Shown: in pieces, positions 51,762 to 61,734 of the stretch
Layout of the letters: the number at the start of each line of letters is the position of its first letter
Position numbering within the stretch: the first letter of the stretch is position 1
NCBI GenBank assembly: GCA_030425705.1
Contig: JAUHZU010000012.1
Span: 92,237-156,236 of the forward strand
Reading direction: 5' to 3'
Source of the DNA: Phycisphaerae bacterium
GTDB taxonomy: Bacteria; Planctomycetota; Phycisphaerae; Phycisphaerales; Phycisphaeraceae
Length of the DNA: 64,000 nucleotides
Made by a program: the position numbers and the translations under genes
The notes under the pieces: model-generated
The model's database searches: none
What the model was told of the DNA's origin: nothing
What the model saw: only the letters and a program-made list of their open reading frames with translations

Positions 51762-52787
51762 ATGGCAAGTGTCCGTGAAATCGCGAAGCAGGCCGGCGTC
51801 TCCACCGCCACCGTCTCCCGGGTGATGAACAACAGCGCCCAGGTCAGCCGGGAAGCCAAACTCAAGGTGATGACCGTGATCAACGGCACGGACTACCGCC
51901 CGACGACCCGCAAGTTCTCGGTCAGCAACATCGCCTACGTGTTCACCGATTCGGTCACGCTGTCCTCGCCCTACGACGCGGGCATCCTCGCGGGCATGAG
52001 CGTCGGGCTCGAGCAGCACCAGCTGGACCTGCTCATCCTCAACGCGCGGACCTGCCGTGAGACCGGCGAAAGCTTCAGCCAGATGTTCCGGCGGAAGGGT
52101 GTGCGTGGCGCGATCGTGCGGACCACCGCCGAGAGCCGGGACGCCTGCCGGGCGATCCTGGAGAGCGGCATCCCTGCCGTAGTTCTGGGCGACGAGATCG
52201 AGGGCTACGAACACCTGTGCGTCGATGTGGACTCGCGCGAGGCCAGCCGCGACGCCGTCGAACACCTCCTGGGCCTGGGCCACCGGCGGGTCGGCTTCTG
52301 CACGAACATCATCGACGACAAAGACCACCTGGACCGGCAGGCGGGCTACGAAGACGCCTTGGCCTCGGCCGGGGTCACGCCCGACCCGAAGCTGCTGTTC
52401 CGCGTCCCCGCGAACCGCCAGGGCGGCGAGCAGTTGGTTCGCCGGCTGACCACGATGGTGGACCGCCCGACCGCGTTGTTTGTAGCGGACCCGAGCACGT
52501 GCGTCGGCATCATGGCCGAGGCCCGTCGGCAGAACCTCGATATCCCCCGCGACCTGTCGGTCGTGGGCTTTGACGACTCAGAGATCCGTTTCAGCACCGT
52601 GCCGGACCTCACGGCCGTGTGCCAGGACTCCGAGTTGCTCGGCCGTCACGCCCTGTCGCTGCTGGGCGGCATGCTGGGCCCGGGGGCCGACACCGTGACC
52701 GAGCCGCCCCAGCTCCGCGCCTGGTTCGAGGTGAACGCGTCGACCGCATCACCTCTCCCTGCACTCGATACCCCACACCAAGACTAA
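51762..52787 (+). CDS. LacI-family transcriptional regulator
   Basis: A 341-residue repressor. The helix-turn-helix VREIAKQAGVSTATVSRVMN is at residues 3-22, followed by a hinge helix. The sugar-sensing domain starts NIAYVFTDSVTLSSPYDAGI and includes AVVLGDEIEGYEHLCVDVDS, HLLGLGHRRVGF, and RDLSVVGFDDSEI. It is divergent from the sugar ABC importer and lies upstream of a PEP-CTERM/prepilin/glycosidase run. Its likely operators (TGTAAC type) flank both. The inducer is probably the imported sugar. Confidence 0.95.
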   Translation: MASVREIAKQAGVSTATVSRVMNNSAQVSREAKLKVMTVINGTDYRPTTRKFSVSNIAYVFTDSVTLSSPYDAGILAGMSVGLEQHQLDLLILNARTCRETGESFSQMFRRKGVRGAIVRTTAESRDACRAILESGIPAVVLGDEIEGYEHLCVDVDSREASRDAVEHLLGLGHRRVGFCTNIIDDKDHLDRQAGYEDALASAGVTPDPKLLFRVPANRQGGEQLVRRLTTMVDRPTALFVADPSTCVGIMAEARRQNLDIPRDLSVVGFDDSEIRFSTVPDLTAVCQDSELLGRHALSLLGGMLGPGADTVTEPPQLRAWFEVNASTASPLPALDTPHQD

Positions 52788-52849
52788 CTCCCTGTTCCGC
52801 AGGCGTCCCGATCGCCTGCATCCCCCCACTCTCCCTTTGGAGGAATCTG

Positions 52850-53521
52850 ATGAAAAGCGTTTCCCTGACCCAGTGTGCCCGTAGTTTTGTTGCGGTCTCG
52901 GCCCTTGCCCTCGCCGGGCACGCCGCCGCCGGCGTCAACCTGCTGGTGAACAGTGGTTTCGAAGACGCCGGCCTCACCGGCGGCGATACCTTCGGTGCGC
53001 CGGGCTGGACCGACTTCGGCGGCGCGACATTCACTGTGCACGACAGCGTGCTCGGTTCGGTCGGCGCCAACTCGGGCACCCACGCCTTCAAGATGTTTGG
53101 TGGCTCGGCCTCGGGCATCTTCCAGCAGTTCGCCATCAACCCCGGTGAGACCGCGAATGGCAGCGTCCTCATGCTCAACTTCAGCGGCGATATGATGGCG
53201 AACGGCCAGGTCGCGGCTGTCAATATCGAATGGATTCAGGCCGATGGCTCAACGCAGTCTGCGATCACCCCGTTCATCAGTAACGGCACTTTTACCGCAG
53301 CCGATGCCCCGGTCGACGTGTGGACCGAGCAGAACATCACCGGCGTTGCACCGGCTGACGCCGCATTCGCGCGGTTCGTCCTGATCACCGGCGACTTCCA
53401 GCCCGGCGGCCCAGGCGGCGCGCCGTTCTTCGACGATGCCTTCTTCGAAGTTGTCCCCGAGCCCGGCTCGCTCGCGCTCCTGGGCCTGGGTGGCCTGGCG
53501 CTGCTGCGTCGTCGTCGCTGA
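52850..53521 (+). CDS. PEP-CTERM sorting-domain protein (first)
   Basis: A 223-residue exported protein with strong SD (GGAGGA). The signal peptide ends near AGHAAAG. A beta-sandwich domain follows with NLLVNSGFEDAGLTG, GWTDFGGATFTV and HAFKMFGG, similar to carbohydrate-binding-like domains. The C-terminal PEP-CTERM signal is VPEPGSLALLGLGGLALLRRRR (in part VPEPGSLALLGLGGLALL). Such proteins are sorted to the surface by an exosortase; none is in the window. It follows lacI by 62 bases. Confidence 0.93.
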   Translation: MKSVSLTQCARSFVAVSALALAGHAAAGVNLLVNSGFEDAGLTGGDTFGAPGWTDFGGATFTVHDSVLGSVGANSGTHAFKMFGGSASGIFQQFAINPGETANGSVLMLNFSGDMMANGQVAAVNIEWIQADGSTQSAITPFISNGTFTAADAPVDVWTEQNITGVAPADAAFARFVLITGDFQPGGPGGAPFFDDAFFEVVPEPGSLALLGLGGLALLRRRR

Positions 53522-53605
53522 CCCCGACTCCTCCCAAGCAGCCGGCCGCTGAAAAGCTGTCGGCTGCATTCTGGTCCGCCCGTTCGATCTGCCAAGAGAA
53601 CCGCC

Positions 53606-54373
53606 ATGACCCGACAAGCCAAAGCGTTCACGCTGATCGAGCTGCTCGTGGTCATCTCGATCATCGCGGTGCTGATCGGCATGCTGCTGCCGGCCCTGGG
53701 GGCGGCACGGAATTCTGCCCGCTCCATGCAGTGCCTCTCGAACCTCCGCCAGCAGGGCACCGCGATCAACGCGTACTCCATCGACTGGAAGGGCTACATC
53801 CCCGCGTCGTACTTCGATACGCAGACCGAGGGCTTCACCGACTGGGGCCTGCTGATCAACGCCTACCTCGTGAACTCCGGCGACAACTCGTACGACGACG
53901 CCGGGGCCGTCGACAACAACACCGCGGCCCTGCTCTGCCCGCAGGCGGAGGTCCCCGGCGGCCGGCTGCATTTCGGCTCCAACCCGCTGGTCATGCCGAT
54001 CCTCGGGCTGGGCTCGAACCTCAAGTGGTATGAGCTCGACGACGCGGTGCGTTCGACCGAGGTCATGTTCGTCGCCGACGCGTCGCAGCAGATCTCCTCC
54101 GACCCGGGGTACGACGGCAACTCACTCGCCGCGCTGGACCGTCTGGACAACTACGGCGCCGACGATGCGTCGGATTACTTCGACAGCAGCGACACAGACA
54201 ACGACGAGCTGATCGACGACGGGCCGGATGTCGACGGGGGTCTTGGCGTGGGCGACCTGCGGTTCCGCCACGGCGGTGACGACACGGTCAATGGGCTGTT
54301 CCTTGATGGACACGCCACCGCCCAAAAGTTCCGAACGCTCCTGCACCGAAACGTCCGTGCCGACGCGCCCTGA
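53606..54373 (+). CDS. Prepilin-type N-terminal domain protein, H-X9-DG type (a)
   Basis: A 255-residue protein: short basic leader, prepilin peptidase site [21 protein letters not shown] (in part), helix, then [20 protein letters not shown]. The C-terminal H-X9-DG motif occurs in [17 protein letters not shown]. These proteins are hugely expanded in planctomycetes and are thought to form surface fibres or secretion pseudopili. It is in series with a second, similar gene and with secreted glycosidase genes. Confidence 0.9.
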   Translation: MTRQAKAFTLIELLVVISIIAVLIGMLLPALGAARNSARSMQCLSNLRQQGTAINAYSIDWKGYIPASYFDTQTEGFTDWGLLINAYLVNSGDNSYDDAGAVDNNTAALLCPQAEVPGGRLHFGSNPLVMPILGLGSNLKWYELDDAVRSTEVMFVADASQQISSDPGYDGNSLAALDRLDNYGADDASDYFDSSDTDNDELIDDGPDVDGGLGVGDLRFRHGGDDTVNGLFLDGHATAQKFRTLLHRNVRADAP

Positions 54374-54433
54374 CCGCGTCGCTCGGCTTCCGCAAACCAA
54401 GCACCTCCTCCACGCCTGGGAAAGGACAACACC

Positions 54434-55198
54434 ATGTCACGTCAGACCAAGGGCTTCACGCTGATCGAACTGCTGGTGGTCATCTCGATCATCGCGCTGC
54501 TGATCGGGATCCTCCTGCCGGCTCTCGGTGCGGCACGCCGGTCGGCACGCACGATGCAGTGTCTCTCGAATGAGCGCGGGCACGGCGTCGGGTTCATCGG
54601 CTTCGCCCTGGAGAACAAGGACCTGCTGCCCCACAGCTACTACTCGATCCCCGACGCCTCAGAGCCCACCGGCTTCCGCCAGGCGGACTGGAGCGTCACG
54701 ATCACCGGTTACATGACCGGCGAAGAAGCGACCTATCAGGCCGGCACCGAGGCGGTCGAGACCTTCGCCTGCCCGAGCAACGCGCTGGGCGGCGGCAGCA
54801 AGCACTACTCGACGCACCCGGTGCTGATCCCGTCGCTGGGTTTCGGCGGGCCGGACGACCAGAAGACCGTTTCCAGCCAATCCCGCACGACCGAGATCAT
54901 GGTCTCCGCCGACGGGGCCCAGGTGCCGAACCTAAACGACGATGCCGTCGCCGACGCCTACCAGATCTATGACGGCGACAACCTCTCGGACTCTGGCAAG
55001 TGGTACTTCGACAGCACCGACTCGGATAACAACGACGAGATCGCCGAGGGCCCGAACACCGACGAGAACAGCTCGCAGGGCCATATCCGCTGGCGTCACG
55101 GAAGCAACGAGTCCATCAACATGCTGTTCCTCGATGGCCACGCCTCGACGATCCGCAAGGGCGAAGTCCTGAACCGCAACATCCGTCTGGACCGCTAG
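54434..55198 (+). CDS. Prepilin-type N-terminal domain protein, H-X9-DG type (b)
   Basis: A 254-residue paralogue of the preceding gene with the same layout: [21 protein letters not shown] (in part), then [20 protein letters not shown]. The C-terminal part has [20 protein letters not shown]. The two share the general N-terminus but differ strongly in the globular part, so they are not a recent duplication. It likely acts with the first. Confidence 0.9.
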   Translation: MSRQTKGFTLIELLVVISIIALLIGILLPALGAARRSARTMQCLSNERGHGVGFIGFALENKDLLPHSYYSIPDASEPTGFRQADWSVTITGYMTGEEATYQAGTEAVETFACPSNALGGGSKHYSTHPVLIPSLGFGGPDDQKTVSSQSRTTEIMVSADGAQVPNLNDDAVADAYQIYDGDNLSDSGKWYFDSTDSDNNDEIAEGPNTDENSSQGHIRWRHGSNESINMLFLDGHASTIRKGEVLNRNIRLDR

Positions 55199-55250
55199 GG
55201 ACTCCACCGAGTACACCGATCCTGACAACGCCGTATGGAACCGATTGACG

Positions 55251-57062
55251 ATGCCCGACCTCAAGGCCCTTCTGTTGATGATCGCCGCGCTCCTCGTGTC
55301 GGCCGGCGCTCTCGCGCAACCCGTCTCGGTCGAACTGCGACAGACCGAGGCGGGCTGGCAGCTCATGCGCGACGGCGAGCCGTACCCGATCAAGGGTGCC
55401 GGCGGGTCGGACCACCTCGCGACGCTCGCGGACTGTGGCGGCAACTCGATCCGTACCTGGGGGGTCGGCGATGAGACGCGGGCGCTGCTCGACGAGGCCC
55501 ACCGCCTGGGGCTGACCGTCACCTTGGGCATCTGGCTCGGTCACGAACGGCACGGGTTCGACTACAACGACTTCGACAGCGTCGCGGCCCAGTACGAGCA
55601 GGTCCGCGCGGCGGTGCTCGCCTACAAGGACCACCCGGCGCTCTTGATGTGGGGCATCGGCAACGAGATGGAGGGCTACGAGCAAGGGGACAGTCCGGCG
55701 ATCTGGTCGCACATCGAGGCCTGCGCCGCGCTGGTCAAGCGGCTCGACCCGCACCACCCGACCATGACCGTCATCGCCGAGATCGGCGGGCGGAAGCTCG
55801 AGGCCATCCACCGCCTGTGCCCGTCGATCGACATCATCGGGGTGAACAGCTACGGCGGCGCGTCCTCCCTGCCCGAGCGTTATGCGCAGAGCGGGGCGAC
55901 CAAGCCTTACATCGTGACGGAGTTCGGCCCGCCCGGGCCTTGGGAACTGGGGCGGACGGATTTCGGCGCCGCGCCCGAGCCCACCAGCACCGAAAAAGCC
56001 GAGGCCTACCGCGCCGCCTATACCGCGTTCACCGCGGATACCGCGAACTGCCTGGGGTCCTACGCGTTCCTCTGGGGGTTCAAGACCGAGGCGACAACGA
56101 CCTGGTTCGGCATGTTCCTGCCCGACGGCAGCAAGGTCGCCACGGTCGACGCGATGACGGCGTGCTGGACCGGTTCGCAGCCGGACAACCGGTGCCCGTC
56201 GATCGAGCCGCTGGCGGTTGTCGGGTCAGCGGGCACGGAGCCCGGGGCGACGGTCCGTGTCGCGCTCGAGGCCGCGGACCCCGAGGGCGAGCCGCTGGAC
56301 GTGGCCTGGACCCTGATGGCCGACCCGATGACGTACGTCACCGCGGGCGACGAGATCCCTGTGCCGCCGAGCTACCCCGAACGGATCGTGCGTTCTGATG
56401 AAGACGGCTGCGCGTTGCAGCTTCCCGAGGCGCCGGGCGTCTACCGCCTGTTCGTCGTCGTGAAGGACCCGGCCGGAAACGCCGCGACCGCGAACCTGCC
56501 GCTCTATGTGGCGGGCGATGACCCGGTGAACACCGAGACCAAAGCGTTGCCGGCTGTGGTGTACGACGAGGCCGACGGCGAGCAGCCGTGGATCCCCTCG
56601 GGCTATATGGGCAACGCCGGCGCGATCACGATGGACGGCGGCCACGCCGACAACCCGCATGCCGGTGACGCCTGCCTGAAGGTGGTCTACAACAGCGGCG
56701 CGGAGTGGGGCGGCGTGGTCTGGCAGAGCCCGGTAAACGACTGGGGCGATGTGGAGGGCGGCTATGACCTGAGCGGCGCCCGCGTGCTCGAGTTCTGGGC
56801 CCGGGGTGAGGCAGGCGGCGAGGTCGTCAACTTCGGCTTCGGGCTGATCGGTGCCGACAAGCCCTTCCCGGACACCGCCCGCGGTTCGCTGGAAGAGCTG
56901 CGGCTGACCGATGAGTGGCGGCTGTACACGATCGAGATCCCGGAAGACGCCGACCTGCGTCGGATCAAGACCGGCTTCTTCTGGTCACTCGCCGGGCAGG
57001 GCAGCGCGGTCACGTTCTACCTCGACGACATCGCGTTCCGCAGCGAGCCGAGCGAGGACTAG
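55251..57062 (+). CDS. Secreted clan GH-A glycoside hydrolase with C-terminal beta domain
   Basis: A 603-residue exported enzyme (signal MPDLKALLLMIAALLVSAGALA). The TIM barrel starts GGNSIRTWGVGDETRALLDE and TLGIWLGHERHGFDYNDF. The presumed acid/base is in GIGNEMEGYE (about residue 138) and the nucleophile in IVTEFGPPGPWE (about residue 224). Two beta domains follow, the last resembling a carbohydrate-binding module (LEFWARGEAGGEVVNFGF, VTFYLDDIAF). The annotation could be GH2-type TIM barrel or the beta-1,3-glucanase family GH158; I cannot separate these by eye. It is next to a GH1 gene. Confidence 0.82.
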   Translation: MPDLKALLLMIAALLVSAGALAQPVSVELRQTEAGWQLMRDGEPYPIKGAGGSDHLATLADCGGNSIRTWGVGDETRALLDEAHRLGLTVTLGIWLGHERHGFDYNDFDSVAAQYEQVRAAVLAYKDHPALLMWGIGNEMEGYEQGDSPAIWSHIEACAALVKRLDPHHPTMTVIAEIGGRKLEAIHRLCPSIDIIGVNSYGGASSLPERYAQSGATKPYIVTEFGPPGPWELGRTDFGAAPEPTSTEKAEAYRAAYTAFTADTANCLGSYAFLWGFKTEATTTWFGMFLPDGSKVATVDAMTACWTGSQPDNRCPSIEPLAVVGSAGTEPGATVRVALEAADPEGEPLDVAWTLMADPMTYVTAGDEIPVPPSYPERIVRSDEDGCALQLPEAPGVYRLFVVVKDPAGNAATANLPLYVAGDDPVNTETKALPAVVYDEADGEQPWIPSGYMGNAGAITMDGGHADNPHAGDACLKVVYNSGAEWGGVVWQSPVNDWGDVEGGYDLSGARVLEFWARGEAGGEVVNFGFGLIGADKPFPDTARGSLEELRLTDEWRLYTIEIPEDADLRRIKTGFFWSLAGQGSAVTFYLDDIAFRSEPSED

Positions 57063-57110
57063 GTTTCAACCTCAGCCGACTGGATTGGCTGTGTATCAAG
57101 GGAGTCTGGC

Positions 57111-58589
57111 ATGGCTTATCCAACCGATTTCATCTGGGGCGCCGCCGCGGCGTCGTTCCAGATCGAGGGCACGACGCCGTCGTGCCCGCGTGGCGACAGC
57201 ATCTGGGACGCGTTCTGCGACACCCCGGGCAAGGTGTTCCAGGGGCACCACGCCCGGCAGGCCTGCATGCATATCGAGCGCTGGCGTGAAGACGTCGCGC
57301 TCATGAAGGAGCTGGGGCTCGACGCGTACCGCCTGTCCATCGCCTGGCCCCGCGTGATGCCCGACGGCACGGGCACGGTCAACGAGGCCGGCCTGGACTT
57401 CTACAGCGACCTGGTCAACGAGCTCCTCGCCTCCGGCATCACGCCCTACGTCACGCTGTACCACTGGGACCTGCCGCTGAAGCTCCAGCAGCAGGGCGGC
57501 TGGCTCAACCCCCAGATCGTCGACTGGTTCACCGACTACACCCGCGTGGTCGTCGAGCGCCTGTCCGACCGGGTGAAGCACTGGATCACGCTCAACGAGC
57601 CGCAGTGCTTCGTGCTGCTGGGCAACCAGACCGGCAAGCACGCGCCGGGCCTGCAGCTGCCCGAGGCCGACGTCCTGCGGATCGGGCACCACGCGCTGCT
57701 TGCGCACGGCCGGGCGGTGCAGACGATCCGGGCGTGCTCCGACCAGCCGGCACAGATCGGCATCGCGCCCATCGGCGTCGTCGCGATCCCGCAGACCGAG
57801 CGCAAGGTCGATATCGACGCCGCCCGCCAGGCCACGTTCGACAACGCCGGCGACACGCTCTTCAGCTCTGCGTGGTGGCTGGACCCGGTCTTCAAGGGCC
57901 GGTACCCCGAGTCCGGCGTCGAGCCCCGGCTCAAGGACATGCCGCCGATCGGCCCCGAGGATATGGCGATCATCAGCCAGCCGATCGACTTCTGTGCGTT
58001 CAACCTCTACGAGGCCGGCGTCGTCCGTGCCGGGGCCGAAGGCCAGGTCGAACGCCTCGCCTACCCGCCGGGCCACCCGATGACCGCGATGGACTGGCCC
58101 GTCACCCCCGAGGGGCTCTACTGGGCCAGCCGGTTCCTCCACGAGCGCTACAAGACACCGCTGTACATCACCGAGAACGGGCTGAGCTGCCGTGACTGGG
58201 TCAGCGTCGACGGCAAGGTCCACGACCCCAACCGCATCGACTTCCTCGCGCGTTACCTCGGCTACGCGAAGCGCGCCTGCGACGAGGGTATCCCGCTGCT
58301 CGGCTACTTCCAGTGGTCGATCATGGACAACTTCGAGTGGGCCGAGGGGTACAAAGACCGCTTCGGCCTGATCTACGTCGACTACGCGACCGGCGAACGC
58401 ATCCCCAAGGACTCCTACGACTGGTACCGCAATACGATCCGCACCGGCGGCAACGAGCTGCCCCCCTGGTCACAGTGCGGGTTCATGTCCGACCAGGTCG
58501 AACTCGAGGTCGTGGTCAAGCCCCGCAAGCCGCTGCGCTCCGACCGCGACAACAAGTCGCAGGCCGGCGCATCGACCCGTCGGAGCTGA
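57111..58589 (+). CDS. GH1 beta-glucosidase
   Basis: A 492-residue cytoplasmic family 1 glycosidase without signal peptide. Key motifs: DFIWGAAAASFQIEG, ITLNEPQCF with the acid/base Glu near 163, FSSAWWLDPVFKGRYPES, and YITENGLSC with the nucleophile Glu near 355, then YFQWSIMDNFEWAEGYKDRF. It would cleave beta-linked disaccharides to monosaccharides after uptake by the ABC importer. The C-terminal about 50 residues (basic, Lys/Arg-rich) go beyond the usual end. Confidence 0.95.
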   Translation: MAYPTDFIWGAAAASFQIEGTTPSCPRGDSIWDAFCDTPGKVFQGHHARQACMHIERWREDVALMKELGLDAYRLSIAWPRVMPDGTGTVNEAGLDFYSDLVNELLASGITPYVTLYHWDLPLKLQQQGGWLNPQIVDWFTDYTRVVVERLSDRVKHWITLNEPQCFVLLGNQTGKHAPGLQLPEADVLRIGHHALLAHGRAVQTIRACSDQPAQIGIAPIGVVAIPQTERKVDIDAARQATFDNAGDTLFSSAWWLDPVFKGRYPESGVEPRLKDMPPIGPEDMAIISQPIDFCAFNLYEAGVVRAGAEGQVERLAYPPGHPMTAMDWPVTPEGLYWASRFLHERYKTPLYITENGLSCRDWVSVDGKVHDPNRIDFLARYLGYAKRACDEGIPLLGYFQWSIMDNFEWAEGYKDRFGLIYVDYATGERIPKDSYDWYRNTIRTGGNELPPWSQCGFMSDQVELEVVVKPRKPLRSDRDNKSQAGASTRRS

Positions 58590-58646
58590 CTGCATCCCAT
58601 CCGCAGCATCGCTCGACACGCGTACCTCTGAACACCGCGCGAGCCA

Positions 58647-60221
58647 TCACCGGCCGTCGCCGAGCGCCCCGATCGCGGGGTGCTCGTTCAGGTACGTGTG
58701 GCGGGCCTCGATAAAGCCGCGTAGCGAACGCAGGCCGGCCTCTCCGTCGATCGCCCGGGCAAACCCCGCCGCGCCGGGCCCGAGCGGATCGTCCTCAACC
58801 GACGCCTCGATCGTGTCGCGGAAGCCCGCGATGACCGGGCTCAGCCGACGCCAGTCCAGCCAATCGCGGTTGATCTGCGCGACGTGTTCGAGGTAGCGCT
58901 CGCGCCACTCGGGCACGGACAGCAGCGCATGGATCAGCGGTCGGCCGTCGTTGTCCGCGTGTTCCAGCGGGTCGCGCATCGCCTCCCCGCCGTCCGCACC
59001 GCCGCGGCCACCCCGCCCGCGCGGACCGCGCGGTCCGCCGGGACCGCCACGCCCGACTAGGAACGCCTCGTTGTTGTCGTACGTCAGCAGGTGGAACCGG
59101 CCCGAGGGGTCTTTGTAGAGGCCGTAGTCGCTGCCCCGGCTGTAGTAGCCGTCCTCGTCCATCAACGCGTTGTCCAGCGCGAGGAACCACAGCGCCTCCT
59201 CAACATCCAGGACCCCGGGCAGGACCTCCGGCAGATCGTCCGCGGGCGTCTCGCGCAGCAGCCGACACAACTCGACCAGCTCCCGCCAGTCCGCCTCGTC
59301 GGCCGAGCCGGTCTTGAGTTCGTACGCCTCGCGGTATGGGGCGAGGTCCTCCCCCAGCCAGACCAGGCCGCCGCGTCCGCTGAAGTCCGCGGGCACCTTC
59401 CAGCGGACACCGTCGCGCGTGCCGTAGTGGTGCTCGATGAAGTCCTTGTTGATCTGCTCGACGTTGACGAACAGGCCCCAGTACCGCCCGTTGATGACGA
59501 CGCGGACAAAGTTGGCGCGCGGGGCGGGCATGTACTGGTTGCTGATGTGGGCGTAGAGCGCTTCGCGCATCATCGAGTCGTCGCCGTTGGCGTTAAGCAG
59601 GTTCAGCGTCTTGAAGCCGTCCAGCCGCTGCCCCCGTGTAAACGCGTCGATGGAGATGTTCATGGACTTCTTCGCGGCCATGAAAGAGGAGTTGCCGCGG
59701 AAGCGCACGCCCACCTCGCCGACAACCCGGCCGTCGACCATGAGCTGCGCGGGCACCTCGACGTCGCTGTGGTAGAACGCGACAAGTTGGTCGTACCAGT
59801 GCTCGTCCTCGAACTCGAAGAACAGCGTGCGGACGACGCCGGTGTCGTAGAGCCCGGCGTCGGGGTACTTCGGCACGTCCGCGGGGTCCACCCGCAGGGC
59901 GTCGTCGTCCTGGTGCGGGAGCGGGCCGGTTTCACGCCCACGGCCCGGGCCGCGCGGCCCCCGCCGACGCCCGCCGCCCCGGCCGGCGTCCTGCTCGCTG
60001 ACCCAGGCACGGGCTGCCTCGCGTTCCTCAGCGTCCAGCCGGCCGTTGCCGTCGAGGTCAAACTGATCCATCAACTCACGGTCCGGCTGACCGAACCCAC
60101 CGGGGCCACCCGGTCCGCCGGGCCCAAACCCGCCCGGCCCGTCGCCGCCCGGCTGCGCCCACGCCGCCACGGCAACGCACATGCCCAAGGAAAAACAGCA
60201 CGCTAGCTTCGAGATCGTCAT
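58647..60221 (-). CDS. CotH-domain protein with EF-hand
   Basis: A 524-residue exported protein. The signal peptide is followed by a Gly/Pro-rich stretch (FGPGGPGGPGGFG), one EF-hand loop (FDLDGNGRLDAEE), and a basic linker. The CotH kinase-like domain has VGVRFRGNSSFMAAKKSMNISID (in part VRFRGNSSF), FKTLNLLNANGDDSMMREAL, GRYWGLFVNVEQINKDFI, and LTYDNNEAF. CotH-type proteins are atypical secretory kinases. A second Gly/Arg-rich stretch (GRGGPGGPRGPRGRGGRGG) lies near residue 395. It converges with the GH1 gene. Confidence 0.9.
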   Translation of the reverse strand: MTISKLACCFSLGMCVAVAAWAQPGGDGPGGFGPGGPGGPGGFGQPDRELMDQFDLDGNGRLDAEEREAARAWVSEQDAGRGGGRRRGPRGPGRGRETGPLPHQDDDALRVDPADVPKYPDAGLYDTGVVRTLFFEFEDEHWYDQLVAFYHSDVEVPAQLMVDGRVVGEVGVRFRGNSSFMAAKKSMNISIDAFTRGQRLDGFKTLNLLNANGDDSMMREALYAHISNQYMPAPRANFVRVVINGRYWGLFVNVEQINKDFIEHHYGTRDGVRWKVPADFSGRGGLVWLGEDLAPYREAYELKTGSADEADWRELVELCRLLRETPADDLPEVLPGVLDVEEALWFLALDNALMDEDGYYSRGSDYGLYKDPSGRFHLLTYDNNEAFLVGRGGPGGPRGPRGRGGRGGADGGEAMRDPLEHADNDGRPLIHALLSVPEWRERYLEHVAQINRDWLDWRRLSPVIAGFRDTIEASVEDDPLGPGAAGFARAIDGEAGLRSLRGFIEARHTYLNEHPAIGALGDGR

Positions 60222-60713
60222 AACCGTGCCTCAGATCGGGGTTGCTACAGCGAACCGGTCCAACGCACTGCCCGGGCGGGTATTGCGAGGATCGGCTTCT
60301 GCGCCAGAACAAACCCCCGGCATAGAAGTTCGGGCTTCGCGATCTGGTCAATTGGATGGCAAAACGCCAAGGGAACGCTTCGGGTCCTGGTGACGGGCAA
60401 CGGGCGGTATCCGCTCGATGCAAGGGGGGCGTCCTCGCGATCAGCTCGGACCCATTCGGCCTACAGGGCCCCAACAGCACGGGAAGACCATACTAATGTG
60501 AGCACTCCGAAGTTGCCAGTGTCCACCAGCGAGGGGGATGCGGGTGGTTCCTTTAGACGTCAAAGGGACAGCTTACTTGTTGGCACCGGCGAATTCGGTC
60601 TGCGGTGGGTGTCTGCAGACCACTGCGGCTTTGACGGATCGCTCTATCGAGCATGACCCTGATCCAATACCCGCATGTCCGATGAGGCTGGCGTAGGCCG
60701 CTCAGGTATTTAT
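60222..60713. other. Gene-free stretch upstream of the Fur-box region
   Basis: No credible gene is seen. A frame of 88 codons at 60390-60656 on the plus strand has no recognisable features. The stretch separates the CotH gene from the iron-box promoter and may hold the CotH promoter. Confidence 0.4.
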
Positions 60714-60792
60714 TGAGATTGATTCTCATCCGCTTGACACGACCTGCCTGCGCGGTACCCTACCTCGCCTAGATTATTGAGACTGAGTCTCG
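60714..60792 (+). promoter_or_regulatory. Promoter flanked by two Fur-box-like palindromes
   Basis: TGAGATTGATTCTCA (60714-60728) matches the 7-1-7 Fur box (TGATAATnATTATCA) at 11 of 14 defined positions. TGAGACTGAGTCTCG (60778-60792) contains the perfect palindrome GAGACT-G-AGTCTC. Between them are TTGACA (60734-60739) and, after 16 bases, TACCCT (60756-60761). Binding to both sites would block the promoter. The regulated gene is the PEP-CTERM gene at 60919. Confidence 0.6.
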
Positions 60793-60918
60793 ATACAGTT
60801 GAAAAGCCCTAGATAACGGACGGTCTCTGGCCGATCGGCCAGCCGCCCATGCCCGTTTTCGTTTTCTTTGGTTTTGTTCCTACACCCCGCCCGGATCCAC
60901 GGGCAAGGAGACGCTGAG

Positions 60919-61626
60919 ATGAAGACCCTGACACGCACACTTTTCGCCGCCGGTGTCGCGGCGCTGCTGGGCACCGCCGCCCAGGCCCAGGTCACGACCG
61001 ACCCCTACCTGTTCGAGACGCCGTCGTTCGGCGCGGCGGACGGTACGTTCGAGTGGGACACGTTCGCCGGCAGCTTCGCCGGCACGCACGCCACGGACGT
61101 GGGCACAACCGGCACGGGCAGCGCCGTGCTGGACACCACCGGCTTTTCTGGCGGGTTCGACCCGCCGGCCCTCATCACGTCCTCGTCCAACCTCTACACG
61201 GGGTCGCATACCGGCACCTACGCGATCGACCTGACCGGACTGGAGAACGCAGGAGCCATGACGACCGTGGTGCTCCAGATCGCCTACATCCCGGGCGCGG
61301 GCCCGTTCGCGTCGTCCGTGCAGCTCGAAGGGCTCGACGCGACCGAGTTCGTGGACCGGGGCATCGCGGCTGGCGTGGAGCACGGGCTGGTGGCCAGCCC
61401 CAACGACACGGCCTACCTCTGGGCTGAGTGGCAGGTCGGCTCGGCATCTGCGTACACGCTGACGTTCGACTCGGACGTGCACACCAACCTCGCCGCGGTC
61501 CGCGTCGACTACATCAACAGCGGTTCGGCGGTGGACGCGGTCGCCCCGGCGGCTGTCCCCGAGCCGTCGGCCCTGGCACTGCTGCTCGGAGGAGCCGCAT
61601 TGTACGGCGTGCGACGCCGACGCTGA
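60919..61626 (+). CDS. PEP-CTERM sorting-domain protein (second)
   Basis: A 235-residue exported protein. The signal peptide is MKTLTRTLFAAGVAALLGTAAQA. A beta-rich domain starts TDPYLFETPSFGAADGTFEW and contains MTTVVLQIAYIPGAGPFASS and LWAEWQVGSASAYTLTFDSD. The C-terminal signal is VPEPSALALLLGGAALYGVRRRR (in part VPEPSALALLLGGAALYGV). ATG 60919 has AAGGAG 13 bases upstream. It is the first gene after the promoter flanked by Fur-like boxes, so it may be expressed under iron limitation. Confidence 0.9.
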   Translation: MKTLTRTLFAAGVAALLGTAAQAQVTTDPYLFETPSFGAADGTFEWDTFAGSFAGTHATDVGTTGTGSAVLDTTGFSGGFDPPALITSSSNLYTGSHTGTYAIDLTGLENAGAMTTVVLQIAYIPGAGPFASSVQLEGLDATEFVDRGIAAGVEHGLVASPNDTAYLWAEWQVGSASAYTLTFDSDVHTNLAAVRVDYINSGSAVDAVAPAAVPEPSALALLLGGAALYGVRRRR

Positions 61627-61734
61627 ATTCAATTTCTATTGCGGGGCGCCGTCTGACGGTGGCGTCCCGCTTTCCCGCGCGGGCGGTCCCGCGTGCACCG
61701 CAGACCTCCCACGCCTCCCCCGGAGGGACCCGCC

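Noticed and set aside
60390..60656. 88-codon frame upstream of the Fur-like boxes
   Set aside because: No start signal, no recognisable motif, and a composition that does not look coding.
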